Assembly (NCBI GenBank): GCA_948567375.1
Contig: OX419762.1
Location: 48,713,034-48,777,033, forward strand
DNA: 64,000 nucleotides
Reading direction: 5' to 3'
Source: Lunularia cruciata
Taxonomy: Eukaryota > Streptophyta > Marchantiopsida > Lunulariales > Lunulariaceae
Both the position numbers and the translations under genes were made by a program. Positions 13,001 through 25,800 of this stretch are shown in pieces (position 1 is the first letter of the stretch; each line of letters begins with the position of its first letter). The notes beneath the pieces are model-generated. The model made no database searches, was not told where the DNA came from, and saw nothing but the letters and a program-made list of their open reading frames with translations.

Positions 13001-13977
13001 AGCTTATTGTCGTTGAGTCTCAGGACTCGGAGCCCCAAGCAACCCCCGATACTGTCCGGGATTGTGCCTTCTAACTGGTTTTGTCCTAACGACAAGAAAG
13101 TCAGGCTGGAGCAACGTCCCAAAGTTATTGGGATGTAGCCTTCAAGCTCATTGCCGTGAAGATCCAAAGTGAGGAGCTCAAGCAGTTGTCCTAGTGCGTC
13201 CGGAATTGCACCTTTCAGATTGTTGTTATCGAGCTGGATAGTGCGGAGATCGGAGGCCTCACCTAGAGCGGCTGGAATCACACCCGTGAAGCTGTTGTTG
13301 GAGAGGATAAGCTTTTTAAGCGACGCCAGATCACCCAGTTTTGGAGAAAGAGTCCCCTGCAAGTCGTAGTTTGCCAAATTAAGTTCATCCACCCTGCCAG
13401 AGATAGGGTCGCAGGTGACGCCGGCCCAATCGTCACACAAGTCGCTCTGATCTGCATCCCAACTAGAAAGCACACCTTGGGGGTCCCCGGTTACTCCCAA
13501 CTTGAACTGAAGAAGTGTGAGAGCATCGTTCGACTGCTGTGTACTAGTACCTAAGACCTGGGCTGGTACCTCGAGTTTCATACCCTGGTGATGGTGATAG
13601 GTATAAGTATGAAGTTGACGCATGGACCCTCTTTCAGAGCTGTGAGGTATAGCCACAGTCTCATCTGTGGAATCAGGAATATGACTGCTTTGTGAAGAGA
13701 ATTCCTTTTCCTCCTCCTCGCCCTTGCTATCTCCATAAGTCGCATGAGCAATTTCAGACTCCTGGAACGCATTTCTCAAGCTCTTGATCACATCACCACT
13801 ACCGTAGAGCACAATGTGCTCAGTGGGATCGAAAGTTTGTCCTTCTATCTGGGAATAAATTTCCTGGTGCTCGTAAGCGGCCCGTGCGAAGACTGTGGCT
13901 TGCAATAGACCGATCAAACACAAAGTCCCGAGAAGGATTGAGGCAGCTCTCTGTGACCTGAGGCATACATTCTCCAT
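10020..13977 (-). CDS. Leucine-rich-repeat receptor-like kinase (non-RD, atypical DVG)
   Basis: Exon 1 is 13977-10521 and exon 2 is 10375-10020, with a 145-bp GT-AG intron, giving 1270 residues. Splicing restores the APE motif (IAP plus ECISPNNRF). Order: a signal peptide (about 1-33); an unusual linker of about 115 residues; an LRR N-cap with CDDWAGVTCD near residue 180; roughly 28 LRRs with the plant GxIP consensus; a transmembrane helix at about 906-929; and a kinase from about 960. Kinase features are VKK lysine near 993, HGDLKPSN near 1098-1105 (glycine replaces the usual arginine, so non-RD) and DVG in place of DFG near 1118. The catalytic lysine and both aspartates are kept. Non-RD LRR kinases often act in immune perception, but ligand and role are unknown here. 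The ATG at 13977 directly precedes the signal peptide. Confidence 0.9.
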
Positions 13978-16900
13978 GAATGTCGAACCTTAATTTATTA
14001 GAGCCTTAGAGCTGAATCCTGATCCCTCGACTCCTATTGCTCTCTTGCAGCGCAACTGGGCCACTCACCTTTGGTTGTCATGGGTCACATGAAGATTGCA
14101 GCTGCAATGCGGGTCAGCTCTCTGAACCAGCAAATTCCTTCCATTATTCGTGAGTGATCGAATTTCAATCGGGCGACTTCGATACTCTTTCGCCCTTCCA
14201 GTGCCTGAAAGGATGTGTTTGCTGGCAGTTTCTTCCAAAATGTTCCTAACATCCAGAAAATTCAAATCTCTACCGCTGAAGACCTAAAAGTTCTAGGAAC
14301 AAACACTTTATTTAGAAGATAATAGATCTTCCTCCGATTTGAAATAACCTATCTCTTACTATCTCGATCTACATAAAACAACGACATTGCCTAGCAGTGG
14401 CTGCCAATCTTCTCCCAGCAGCTACCAGGTGGAGTTTCAAACAGACCACTACTGAAGCGCATGAATTAGATACACCTGGTGAATATATGGTACGTGCAAG
14501 GTCACTGATCTTCATGTGCAACAATTAGAGACCCGAATCTCGGTACTAGCTGACTTGGATGACCACCAATCAGAGGCTTCCCTGGTCACCGCATGCATAA
14601 GGTACCTGCCTAGTCAGGGACCAGACGATACAACTGTAACAGAGGTCAACTCGGGCATGCATGCATCAAGCAATCTAGTCGAATTTGGTGAGTGCACATT
14701 CTTCCTTGCTACAGCCCCTCGCATCTTTGCAGCTGGCCTTCCGCTGCCTAGGCCATGCACACGGTCTCACGATGAAAACTCATAATCTAGAACTTTAAGA
14801 AACAGATCAATAGTGGAAAGGGCGATAGTGGGTGCTACAGTATCCAGAAGCTTTGACCGATCTTTCACGCAGCAAGTTGGAATACATAGTGCTTAGTCCG
14901 ATTTTGGCGCCATACATGTGAAGATTCTGAACAGAATTTGAGCGTGGACTTTGATTTGCGAAAGACCATTGGATTGGGTCAACAGGCATTCCGTACATTC
15001 GCCGCTCCCCGAGTCGCATCTTTTCTGAGCCCACGCTGTTGCTAATTGTGCCCTCCATAACTATTGGTAACTATCTTTACATTTCAGTAAACTTAACGAT
15101 CTCACAGGAGTAGTCGAACTTTAGCAATCTGACCTACTATAATCAGCTTTCTGTCGAATTTTCTCCTCGTGCAAGATGCAATATGAATTATATGATCTAT
15201 TTATCCGCCTGGATCTCATTACGATGCAGAAGCAGTCCAGATAATTCTGTATGATACTTCGTTCTTTCGTCCCATGCAGACTGACTGAACCTGTGGTCGT
15301 CAACACTTCCCACTTATGCTTGTACTTGATGCCAACATCAGATGCAGTTTTGTTAGGCTGTTTGCACGGAGGGCTTCCATCAAGAACACATGTGCTTAAG
15401 ATAGAGAATGCTCAGGAGCAGGACTTGCAACATCTTCGGAAAAGGGTTGGAGAACAGGTGTATATTAACTATATTCAGGACCTTCGTTTCAGAAGAAAGA
15501 AATGTATCTCATCACTAGCAACTGCCCGGGCTACTGCAAATGAAATGCTTGCTTGGACTCTGCAGCTGTGCTATACTTATATGTAAGGGCAACAAACCAC
15601 TTTTTATGATCAGTGAATCACTCCTTATTGAGGACTCCTAAAATCTGTGCTCACCGTTAGGGTTCGAATCAGCATCCGAGGAAGGAAAATCATGGGTATA
15701 ACCAGTAAAACTGTTCTTCTGGTACAGATGGTTATCATTTGAGGAATCCTGCAATCTTGAGATGACCAAACCAAACTGCACGGTAGACCATATATAAAAC
15801 TCCATAGGATTGAACGCGACTGCGATCGTCCGAGTTCCTCATGCTAACTCCTTTAGCTGAAATTTCAAATCATGAAGCACTTTAAAACCTGACACTGTAC
15901 TTTCAGGCCTACTGTAGGAGAAAAGTTTCACACATGCTTTGTCGCTACCATGGCACATTGAACCCAAGACTTATTCAACTCATTCAAGGGAAGAGACCAG
16001 AGTTAGAAAATATCTACTAGGAAGAATGTACGAAGTCACTTCCTACGTCGCTACAGCTGAAATCTAGCTAATGATTATAGTCATGACATTCTCAAAGATA
16101 ACATACAACATTATAAGATAGACCCCCACGATGTTTAGTTCTTGCCTCTTCGTTCTTTGATTTTATGCATATCCTTTATCCCACAGGTGTGTGCTCTCAA
16201 TTCACCAAAGGACCAGTTTAATAGTATGAATTACCATGATGCTATATCCCTTCGAGTGAGTGAAGGAGCAAGGTCCAGAAAGCACAAGAATATAATAAGG
16301 TTTGAGAGGGAAACATCGCTCACTGTTGTTGAGGCTTCTTCCCAAGATCTGGTTTCCACTGGATATGATATTATATCTTGTTTTGTCCTTCAGCTCCTTT
16401 CACAAGCAGCCAAGAATCTCACACTACCGTACAGCTGCTTGAGGCAAAGGTTACGGAAAAGATTGATTAGCACTCCATACTTCACTTCAATGCAGCATTT
16501 CTTTTCCACGATGCGCTTGAACATCTCTATGCAGCACTTTCGCCTGAGCCTATGGATGACAATCGCAACGACTGGACCTTCAGCACTCAAAGCTAAGCCG
16601 GTGCTTCATAGTTACGGACAGTGATATCCATTCTTCCATGTCACTTTAAAACTGTGCACTGCCAGATGAAAGCTTTTGATAGTAAAGTAGAGATCGAGAA
16701 TCTCCTATCGAAACAACGATGAAAAAAAACACTTGAGTGTCTACGACTGTTTCCTGAATCAGCATGCGATTACCTACCTCGCATGAGCTTTTTGCTTGTA
16801 ATTACAGGACTGCTCTACAGTTCAAGCTCTGTTGATTTTCGAGTGGCGAACCTGAACAAAAGGCGGTGATACGAAAGCCAGGCAATATGGATGCAGCAGT

Positions 16901-17825
16901 CTAAAATGGCAATGGCTCCGTTCCTTCCTCGAAATTACATTTTCCCAAGAAACCTCTATGATGCAACTTCTGCAAACATTACACTTGGAAAGAACGATTT
17001 TTGGATGAGTGCAGTTGTCGAACTTCAGAGAGTATGCAGATTTTAACAATAAACATAATATTTTATCTTCTAAATTCTAAAAGTATCATGAATAAAAGAC
17101 AAAGAGATGAAAGAGGGTTTAGGGTGCAAAAGCTCAATTCTATTTTATTACTGAATCATGCAAAATGTCGTACGAATAGTTTGCGAGCATCATAAACCAG
17201 TAGTAGCGAAGTTAAAGCGAGCGCCCACATGTATTTGAGAATGTTACATTTATACATATTTTGTGTGTGCAATTGCGATATCAAAAGTGTTCTAGGACTC
17301 AATCGAGATCCTGAAGAGTGTACATACGAGAGAGTTTTGCACTTAACGAGGGTCTCTTTGGTTTCTGCAACAATCACTAGAGTTATGGATGGTATCCTGT
17401 AGCTCTTTTATCGGCGGCAGAGCTCTCCGTTGACAAGGTGGCCGGAAGTCATGGTGTTGTCAATTGCAAACGAGGAGTTCGAAATGTACCATAAGCCGTG
17501 CTTGGCGCAACAACTCGCTAATCCATATTTAGCATCGAAAAGTGGGGCACTTGCTCTCCATTCCATTGTCCTGCGGTGGAAGTCATCACCACATGGTGAC
17601 GATGGTCTAGTCCGTCATCTCAACTAGGCCGTCAGTTAAGCATGATGGCGATACAGGCCGAGCCCCAACGAGATCTATAAAGACGCCGCACCTCACTCAA
17701 TTGCCAGTTCTGTATATCCTCCCTAATTTAGACGAATTCGTCGAGTCCAGTCCAGTCATCGTCGCAAGAACTGATTCTGAGGTCAAAGGCCTGATTGATT
17801 GTATCATTGTGTAGTAGTGCTGTAC

Positions 17826-18011
17826 CACTTGAGCACTATCGTTTCCTCTCGGGAATGAATAGCTCGGAAATCCTCTCATAGATGCGAAAGAGTTCTGTCA
17901 GGGCAGAAATTTAGGCACTTGGGCACTATCATTCCTCTCGGGAATGAATAGCTCGGAAATCCACTCGTAGTTTTGCGGAAGAGTTCTGTCATGGCAGAAA
18001 TTTAGGCGCAG
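17826..18011 (+). repeat. Two-unit tandem repeat, period about 90 bp
   Basis: The unit around CTCTCGGGAATGAATAGCTC is present at about 17826-17916 and again at 17921-18011. Both copies continue through AGAGTTCTGTCA and GCAGAAATTTAGGC. The copies differ by a few substitutions and small indels. No coding potential is seen. Confidence 0.8.
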
Positions 18012-18102
18012 TTTTCAAGGATGTAGGCCGGCCTCTACACCTTCTTCACACCCAAACATAACAGGGAGTATCAAATAGAGCTTTTTCCACTACTCGTAAA
18101 GA

Positions 18103-18318
18103 TCTCATATGCAAGTTTATATATAAATTTATGGGTATCCACAAATTATTACGGATAGCGTGCAGGGGGCCACTCTAGTCTTTTGGTCTCGCATATGGCC
18201 GGAAATAAAATCTCATATACTATTTTATATAAGAACTAATGGGTATTCATAAAGTTCGTTATGGATAGCATGCAGGAGGCACTCTCTTTTTTGGTCTCGC
18301 CTATAGCTTGAAATAATT
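18103..18318 (+). repeat. Two-unit tandem repeat, period 108 bp
   Basis: TCTCATAT occurs at 18103 and at 18211. Both units continue through a GGGTAT(C/T)CA stretch, GGATAGC(A/G)TGCAGG and TTTTGGTCTCGC. The two units are diverged, so the duplication is not recent. Confidence 0.75.
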
Positions 18319-18513
18319 CGTGATCTCTTTTAACGGATGTCCTCAAAAGTCTTAATTAACTCGTAAAGTTTAATGAGTTTGAAATTGAATAGGGAAAACA
18401 ATTGACAAGATTCATTCTCACTGCATGAAGCGAGCCATTGTTCTCTTTTAAGATGTTCTAGAATTGAAAGAGTTATGGTGAGAGAGCTGTTCACGACAAA
18501 CTTTTGTATGTTC

Positions 18514-19416
18514 TCATTTTTGTGAGAGAAAAATTGTGCCAGGTTCTAAGGTGCCATGGTGTATAGCCTTGCATGTTGATTCTACCACCTTACCTATCAC
18601 CCTAATTGGTTGAACTTGTTGCTTGTTTGTGTTGCTCATCATAAGTGTTAAAGGTCTTGAAGGTATCATACACAACTTCTTCATCAACCTCTCTAACACG
18701 GCATTAATTGCAAATCCTCCACCAACAAGTGTATTCTTGATGTTGTGACCATTCACTCTCGCATCAATCTTCGAAGCATAATGACAAGTCTCCCATGGTG
18801 CTGGTTTGACATCCACCACCTCCATTGACACTAGAGCTTTCTCTTTTGCTCTCTTCTTCTTCTTGCTCCTTGTAGAGCTTAAACCACCTCTAAGCTCTTT
18901 TCTCAAGGTAGGATTCAAAGTGATCATTGGATCAGTTGGCCCACTATGATAGTAGCCTTGTGACTACCAACATCCTCCAATACATTTATAGTTCTCTTGT
19001 TGCTTTGAGATTAAGAAGTCCTCCATCCCCAACTTCTTCCTTGGAGTCTTTCTTGTTGATGGTGTTGAGGTGCTATTGCAAGTGATCCTAGTAGGCATAG
19101 TAGTGTCTTTTCTAGGAGTAAATCCTTGAAAAGAGTGTACATCCTTTGCAAAAAAAACTCTCTTCTTCTCTTGTGCCAAATGATCCAAATTAAGACCTTT
19201 GGAGTTTGAGCATTCCCCCTTCTCATACTTGTTCTCAACCACATCTATGGATACTATACTCTTACCTTTATTTGGATTAGGAGCCACTTGGGTTTCACTA
19301 CCTCCCTCTTTTCCTCTATTTGTTCCCTCATAATCCCTTCTTCTATGGTAAGTAGAATTAGGGCAGTTGCTTTGAATGTGACCTCTTCCTCCACAACCAA
19401 AACCAATTTCTATCAT
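18514..19416 (-). pseudogene. gypsy-1 nucleocapsid zinc knuckle and protease region
   Basis: The frame 19416-18964 opens with FGCGGRGHIQSNCP, a nucleocapsid zinc knuckle with a degraded first ligand. After a stop, 18927-18514 contains DARVNGHNIKNTLVGGGFAI, which aligns with a retroviral-type protease in which the D-S/T-G active site is not intact. It follows the gag remnant in the normal gag-NC-PR order. It is dead. Confidence 0.65.
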
Positions 19417-19429
19417 TGAAATTGTTTGT

Positions 19430-20290
19430 TGGTTGATTGGCCTCCTTTGTATGAATAGATTTCATAACTCTTAAGCCCTCTCCTCATATTTTGATCCACC
19501 TTTCTCTTCTCCCATAGTTGCACTAGATTGATCTTGAGATCTACAACTTGTTATGTGATGGTTTGAAGTGGATCTTTTGGTAGAGGTGCAAAAACTGGAG
19601 CAACAAATACTTGTGTTGTAACCCTTACCACCAAAGTATCAAAAGTTATACCATACTTGTAGCCTTGAGGAGGATGCACAACCTTCTTCATTACCAAATC
19701 ACTCTCATCCCCTTCCAAACTCTCCTCCATACGTATTGCAATCTTGATAGCTTCAACCTTGGAAAAAAGTTCTCATATATCACCTTGCTTCTGATTTGTG
19801 GTCTCAACTTCCCACAAAATTCTTGGTGAGCATGGCTCCTATGCCAAATATAGTAGTCTCCACATCATCCCAACTCTTCCTCAATGCTATGCAAAACTTG
19901 GACTCTAACTTCTCTACTCTTTTTGCATAGACTCACTTTCTCTCTATCTCCTTGCTTAAGGGAGGTAACTTCACTTATCAATCTCTCATAAATCTCATAT
20001 GGAAGAAAGTTCTCAATGATTGCTATAGTCAAACCCTCTTAAGGCTCTTCTTTCCCATCTCTCTTCTCTCTTTTGCTATTTTGACTCATACCATGTAACG
20101 ATTGCATCCTCAAAGGAATCCGGTAATAATGAGGCCTACTCATTATTCCTCATCTTGTTGTTTCCTATGCAAGCTCTCTTTAAGTCTCTCACAAAGGTCT
20201 CCACATCTTCTTGATCTTTGCCAAAGAAAACCAAAAGTTTCCTCATCTTAACCCCTCATTATCTTTCTATTTCTTTCAACTAATAGAATA
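19430..20290 (-). pseudogene. gypsy-1 gag remnant
   Basis: Reading the minus strand from about 20260, the sequence matches the well-preserved gag frame at 50773-51315: the FFGKD start, then a DLKRACIGNN block, and a WYES block, with several stops and frameshifts. It encodes the capsid-type retrotransposon gag domain, not a host protein. Confidence 0.65.
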
Positions 20291-21779
20291 TATACATAAC
20301 TAACACCATTTGAGAGTAATCCACCCTAAGGAACAAAAAAGGTATAGGTTGCTCCAAGATTTTTACAACAAGATCAAATTTTAGGGTGCATATTATTTCC
20401 TATCTCATGGATAGTTTATTCATAAGTTGAAAGAGTATCTCCATCACTAATCTTGAGGACTAGCTGATAAAGGTGGTACTTTCTCTATAGCTATATTAAG
20501 ACTCTCACCAAGATCTTTCACTAAAATCTCCAGAACTGTTGTTACTCCACAACACTCATGTCCTTTTGGAAGTCTTCCCACTCCACAAACCTCACACAAC
20601 TCCTTGGTCTTAGATCTACTCCTTCCTAATCTTGGTGAAGAAGGTCCAACATGCAATCCCAAGTCAAATTAGCTTCTCCTTTCCCTCAATCTCTTGCTCT
20701 CAAAGGTCAATGGACATGAAATTGCCTTATATCCCTTCTCTAAACATGAAAAGCACTTAGTATCACTCTTTCTTCCAAGTAGTGTATGTTTTTGGGTCCT
20801 CTCAACACTCTTCAAATTCTATTCTCAACTCCCTTTTCCTAAAATCAACCCCTACAATCATCTCAACCCTTGGGGAACCTTGAATAGCCTCAGCTTCTAC
20901 TCTTGGTGACCTCTATGCTACCATGATGAGTTTAAACACTCAAACATTATTTTGGTTGCTCTCACACTCCTCATGCATGAGATCTAAACTCTCTAGAATT
21001 GAACCGCTCCTCACAATGTCACTACAATCTTTCAATGGTATGTCACAATGCTTTGAAATTTTGCAAACTTAATCAACATCCTAGGAGGTCCACTCTTGCA
21101 AAATTTGGGATATTTTCATCAAGCCATTTGGCCTAGGAATTTTTCTATTCAGCATAGATCTTCCAGATTTGGTCTAAAAACCACTTCCCTCACTTTAGAA
21201 CTTTATAACTCTCTCTTTATGAATGGTGTCTCTCTCTCTCTTTGTGATTTTTAAGCCAAGAAGTAGCCTATCTACCACTCAATTGTCTTGGAAAGTTTCA
21301 TAGAAATCCAAGTCAAGATGTAGAAATGGTAAACTCTTTACAAATTTCCAGAGAGCATGGAATTTCAAGAGCAAGAGCATAGAATTCCAAAAATTCTAGC
21401 TTAGTATACTTACTAGCTCTCACAGTAATTTCAGGTGTGCTTCTGAAAGATAACCCAAAATATCATATGTAAAAATTCCAAATCTAGATCATAAATTTGA
21501 AGTTTTGCCCAAATTGACTATAATCTCCAAAATTCTACAATCCACCTCACACAATCTCTCCAGATCCTCTCATGTATACAAGATGTACAATATCACCTCA
21601 AAAATATCATAATGAACTACAAGGTACACAAATGGGTTTTGGTTCTAACATAAGTTCAACTCTCTCTTCCCTTAATGTTCTTTTTAAGAAATCTCTCATA
21701 GCCTCCTTTTGTTTAATATAGAATTGCATGCAGAACATTATCTTGCCTTCTAGAGAAGTCTTGGCAATGGAACCAAAAA

Positions 21780-22427
21780 TATGAGCCAACCTGTCTCTCA
21801 TTGAAGATAAATCTCCAATGGCTATTATGGTAGCACACCACAGACTAAGAAGGCAGAGAATCCCAACTCCATCATTTTCCTCCAAAGCTAACACTCCAAG
21901 TCTCAAACCATTGCTCATTAGAGACTAAATGAGAGAGAGATAGTTGCAAATGAAAGGATGATGTGTACCTACTCACTCCTAGTTTATATACTTGTGAAAT
22001 AGTTATGCACCAAAGTTATTAATTATTAGAGTAACTCAAGTTACTAGGCTAAAAGTCAAATAAAGTCAAAAGTCTAAAGGAATATCTATACTCATGGGAA
22101 TATTATCATAAGCATATGGTCTTATCTTGATCCAACCACTCAAGGATTCCTTCACATGAGCTATTCTTGGCCTATGGAAAGAATCCAAAGTAAAAAGGCT
22201 TTTGGGTCCAAGAGTTCTTGACTTTTCCTCAAAGCCAAACACCTAGAAATAATACCAAACCAATACACTAGAATCCAAAATAGTGGTGCTCATCTTTTTC
22301 ACTTCCTCTAAAGTAAGGTCCCCTATCTTAGCTATGATTAACTTTAGATTATCATGACTTGTATAGAATATTCCTTATCTCTATATAAATAATATCTCTC
22401 AAGTACTTGTAATACTCTAACTCTCTT
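21780..22427 (-). repeat. gypsy-1 LTR, truncated at its start
   Basis: It matches the complete LTRs at 43853-44543 and 52485-53181 through shared blocks such as TACAAGTACTTGAGAGATAT and the GAGAGACAGG end. It ends at 21780 just before the leader. The first bases (TGTAACACCC in other copies) are missing because of the junction with gypsy-2 LTR sequence at 22428. Confidence 0.75.
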
Positions 22428-22939
22428 GACTTCCTCTCGACACACCAGTGTGTCTCTTACTACACTTCCTTTTCCACTGTCACCCTTAAGACGACTTCTT
22501 AATGGCGATCAAACATTACTTGTCATCTCTTTGTCTCTATCTAGATTCTTATAGTGGCGTGCTTCCTCTGTCTTTCTTCACTTTGAGTTTCTATTGAGAA
22601 ATCATACCTCCTTCATGCTCTTGTCACTGTCAATTTTCTCCTACTCATAGGCCAGCCTTTTTTTGTGTGCAGTACCTTCTTGAATGTCCAACCCCAAAGG
22701 AAAGTTGTTACATTGTCCTTGCCTCGGGTTGAGCACCCCCGAGCCAAAGTCTCCTTACTTTGGGTTGAATGCTGACAAGGCCAATCCGAGTACTTCATCT
22801 TTTGATACAAAGTAGTTTTTCCTTAGGTTACAACCCAAAGACACCATTCTTTGCCTTTTGATGTCATACAAGTGCAATACAACTTCATCTATACACTTCT
22901 TCTTCAAAAATAAGTAAAAACAAAAATGTAGGTACCACA
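22428..22939 (-). repeat. gypsy-2 3' LTR, first 512 bp only
   Basis: It starts TGTGGTACCTACATTTTTG immediately after a purine run and matches the left ends of the copies at 45333 (minus) and 45933 (plus). It is cut at 22428, before the LTR-borne reading frame begins, where gypsy-1 LTR sequence takes over. Confidence 0.8.
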
Positions 22940-22953
22940 TACCCTCTCCCTCA
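22940..22953 (-). promoter_or_regulatory. gypsy-2 polypurine tract
   Basis: On the minus strand the sequence reads GAGGGAGAGGGTA directly before the LTR start TGTGG, the expected site for plus-strand priming. It fixes where the 3' LTR begins. Confidence 0.75.
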
Positions 22954-23111
22954 AATGTGAGTGTCCCCATGAACATATACCTTGGATGTCTTAGAGACCT
23001 TCGAGTCTGTTGTCCAATATTTCCAAGTTCTCCACCCGTTCACTCAAGTGGCAAATGGTTGCCCCTCCAAGTCTACAAGTTGGATGGACCCGTGTCATAG
23101 AGATGAAGGAC

Positions 23112-23990
23112 TCAATAGGGACCTATCCATCTCAAATGCAGTTTGCTTGGAAAAAATATTTGGCGATTGTTGTATAACAAAACCAAGTCTCCCTTGCAAT
23201 AAGTCATAGGCTTGATGTGCTTATTGTGCCTAAATTTCCTCTGTTCTTGTACTTCTTTCATGGTTTGTATTGCATTGTCTCTTTTCTCTTCTAACCACAT
23301 AAGTTGATGGATCCAAAGATCTTGACTTTCTTCTTCTGACAACCATTCCTCACAAAGAATCCGGTACATTGGTACTTCAAATTCAACTGGTAGGATGGGG
23401 TGCAAGCCATATGTCAAGAAATGTGGAGTTTTCTTGGTTGTAATCTTCTCTATCATGCGATATGCCCACAAAGTGGCTGGTAACTTTGTATCCCAATCGT
23501 AGGCATAATTAACAGTCATCTTATTCAGAATTTTATAGAGTAACCCATTTGCCTTTTCCATTAAGCCATTTGCTTTTGGATTACAAGGAGTAGTCTTTTG
23601 ATGTCTAATTTGAAAGTATTTGGTTAACACCCCCATCATAGAGTTCAAGAAATGTATTCCTTTGTCACTGACCAATTTCAAAGGACATCCGTATCAGAAG
23701 ATGATATTTCAAAAGAAAAATTCTGCCACTGTTTTTGCATCATCTCTACAAGTTGCTTCATCTTGGTAGCATAGTCATTGCAAACCAAAATGTATCATTT
23801 TCTTGTGACTTGGGTGACCGGTTGTATTGGTACCACAAAATCAATTCCCCATTTCTCAAATGGCGCCAATGGTAAAATTGGTCTCAAAGGCTATTGGGAA
23901 ATAGACGTTGGCTTTCCTATTCTCTAACAAGCATCACAACTTTGGATATGGGCATGTGTGTCTTTGTACATCATAGGCCACTAGTACCTC
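23112..23990 (-). pseudogene. gypsy-2 integrase
   Basis: The frame 23681-23112 carries the second half of a DDE integrase core: VSDKGIHFLNSMM with the second aspartate, then NPKANGLMEKANG with the glutamate region, followed by the C-terminal domain region KGDLVLLYNN and LHLRWIGPY. Upstream (to about 23990) the first-aspartate segment and zinc-binding N-terminus can be read across stops. The final codons run toward the polypurine tract. Confidence 0.75.
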
Positions 23991-24208
23991 AAGGAAATAA
24001 TCTTCTTTACCGTATTCTTCAGGGCTTAATGTCCCCATGATGCTTTGGAGTGTAAAGACTCAATTACTCTTCCTACTTTGTATGACTCCAAGTATTGCCG
24101 AAGTACTTTGTCTTTGCCCATCTTGAATAAAATGCTGTTTTTCAGCTGATATGGCTCCATTTTCTTGAGAAGGACTGCCCTTTGCTCCAAGTCCACCCCA
24201 TCAAGACC

Positions 24209-25800
24209 CTAGAGAGTATGCAGATAGTGATATTTGGCTGCATACCTCGTACTTCGCATTGCTATCAAATGATTTAACTCTTCATCAAGGAACCGATCGT
24301 TGATCTCCCATTCATGGTCTTGAGTTTCTAACCTGGATAAGAAGTCTGTGTTAGAATGCAAAGCTCCTTTCCTTACTTGAATAGTATATGTGAATTCTTG
24401 TAATAACAAGATCCATTTGGCAATTTGCCAGGACAAATCTGCCTTCTTGACCAAATGTTGCAACGTGTAATGGTCACCATAGAAGACAAACTCGTATCCC
24501 AATAGGTAGTGGAAAAACTTTTCGCAGGCATACACCATTCCAAGTGCTTCTCTTTTAGTCGTCAACTAGTTCTTCTTTGAAATTGAAAGTTATTGGCTTG
24601 CGTAATAGATTTGGTAATCCTTCTTCTTGTCATCCTTCTGACTCAAGACTCCTCCAATTGCCATGGACAAAGTATCCACATATACATGAAAAGGGCATTC
24701 CCAATTCGGAGCCCTCATGAGAGGTGCTTTGACCAGTTTTGTCTTCAATACCTGGAAAACTTCTTCTTGACTTGCTTCCCACAGGTAGTCTTTGGACTTC
24801 TTCAGAAGCTTTGTAAGGGGTGCAGCAAGCACCATGTAGTTTGAAACAAAGCATCTGTAGTATCTAACATGTCCTAAGAAGGATGTTTTTCAAGGATTCC
24901 AAAGTTGAGATAACTTTTACCTTCTCAACATTGACTTCAATACCTTGGCTTTACACCCGATGCCTTAGAAAAATTCCCTCTTTCATTGCAAAGAAGCATT
25001 TCTCCATGTGTTATGACAAACCAGCAAAATGGCATCTTTCCAAAGTTTGGCAAAGGTAATTCAAATGTACATCTCTTTGCCCAAACACAAAAAAATCATC
25101 AATGAAAACTTCCACAAATTTGCATAGGAAATCCTTGAATATTGCATTCATCATCTGTTGGAAAGTAGCGGGAGCATTACACAACCCAAAGGTCATTTGA
25201 TTGTAAGCAAAAGTGCCTCAATCGCTAGTGCTAGTGAATGTGATTTTATCCTTGTCCTCTTCTCAAATGGATACTTGATTATACCTTGAAAATCCATCAA
25301 GAAAACTATAACAAAGATGACCAGCTACTTGATCCAAAATTGTATTGGTAAAAGGCAAGGGATGATGATCCTTCCTTGTGATTGCTTTCAGTTTGTGGAA
25401 ATCTTGGCACACTCAAATCTTCTCCATTTTCTTCTTTAGGACAATGACAATGTGCAAGACCCACTCACTACTAAGGACAAGAAAGATTATTCTGGCTCCC
25501 AAGTACTTGTCGATTTCATCTTTCACCAAGAGCAAGTACTTTGGGTTCAAACGGTACTGTCTTTGCCAAACCAGAACTGCACCTTCAACCAAATCAATCC
25601 AGTGTTCTCCAAATTCTTGTGGAATACCTGGCTTTTGATCAATAGACCCAGCAAATACATCCTAGAGTTCTATAAACACGGCAATGTATCCTGCCAACTC
25701 TTCCAAAGTGATTGTCTTCAAAAATTTTAAATTTTTCCTTCAATCAAGACAACATCTTGACAGTCATTGGGGTTGATGACTCCTTTGACATGACTCACTT
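24209..25800 (-). pseudogene. gypsy-2 reverse transcriptase and RNase H
   Basis: 25196-25011 reads MTFGLCNAPATFQQMMNAIF and then VFIDDFFVFG, the reverse transcriptase catalytic box with FIDD. 24835-24590 begins the RNase H region (VYVDTLSMAIGGVLSQ) and 24565-24209 continues it with TKREALGMVYACEKF and YGDHYTLQHLV. Stops and frame changes separate the pieces, so no functional polymerase is made. The order is that of Ty3/gypsy pol. Confidence 0.8.

Larger units (their letters stand above)
13978..18449. other. Intergenic DNA upstream of the LRR kinase
   Basis: This holds the kinase promoter side. I find no gene I can support; frames at 14516-14785, 15251-15586 and 16142-16624 lack domains. The only clear structures are two local tandem duplications at 17826-18011 and 18103-18318, close to the start of retroelement DNA. 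Confidence 0.5.
18450..22427 (-). mobile_element. gypsy-1 retrotransposon, 5' part only, degenerate
   Basis: Minus-strand remnant running LTR (22427 to 21780), leader, gag, zinc knuckle and protease region, then truncation near 18450. It is the same family as the copies at 45334-53181 (minus) and 31196-44543 (plus), judged by shared LTR and gag sequence. After the LTR the leader reads TTTTTGGTTCCATTGCC, the plant-gypsy-type junction. No reverse transcriptase remains. Multiple stops interrupt gag. Its LTR start is cut where it meets the gypsy-2 LTR at 22428. Confidence 0.75.

Noticed and set aside
11645-13369. Several plus-strand frames rich in regularly spaced motifs
   Set aside because: They are antisense shadows of the LRR array of the kinase gene; the periodicity comes from the repeats on the other strand.
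15251-16624. Open frames of 111 and 160 codons upstream of the kinase
   Set aside because: No domains, no consistent exon structure between them, composition like the surrounding intergenic DNA.
17826-18318. Possible CRISPR-like or satellite array
   Set aside because: Only two units of each repeat, with long units and no spacers.
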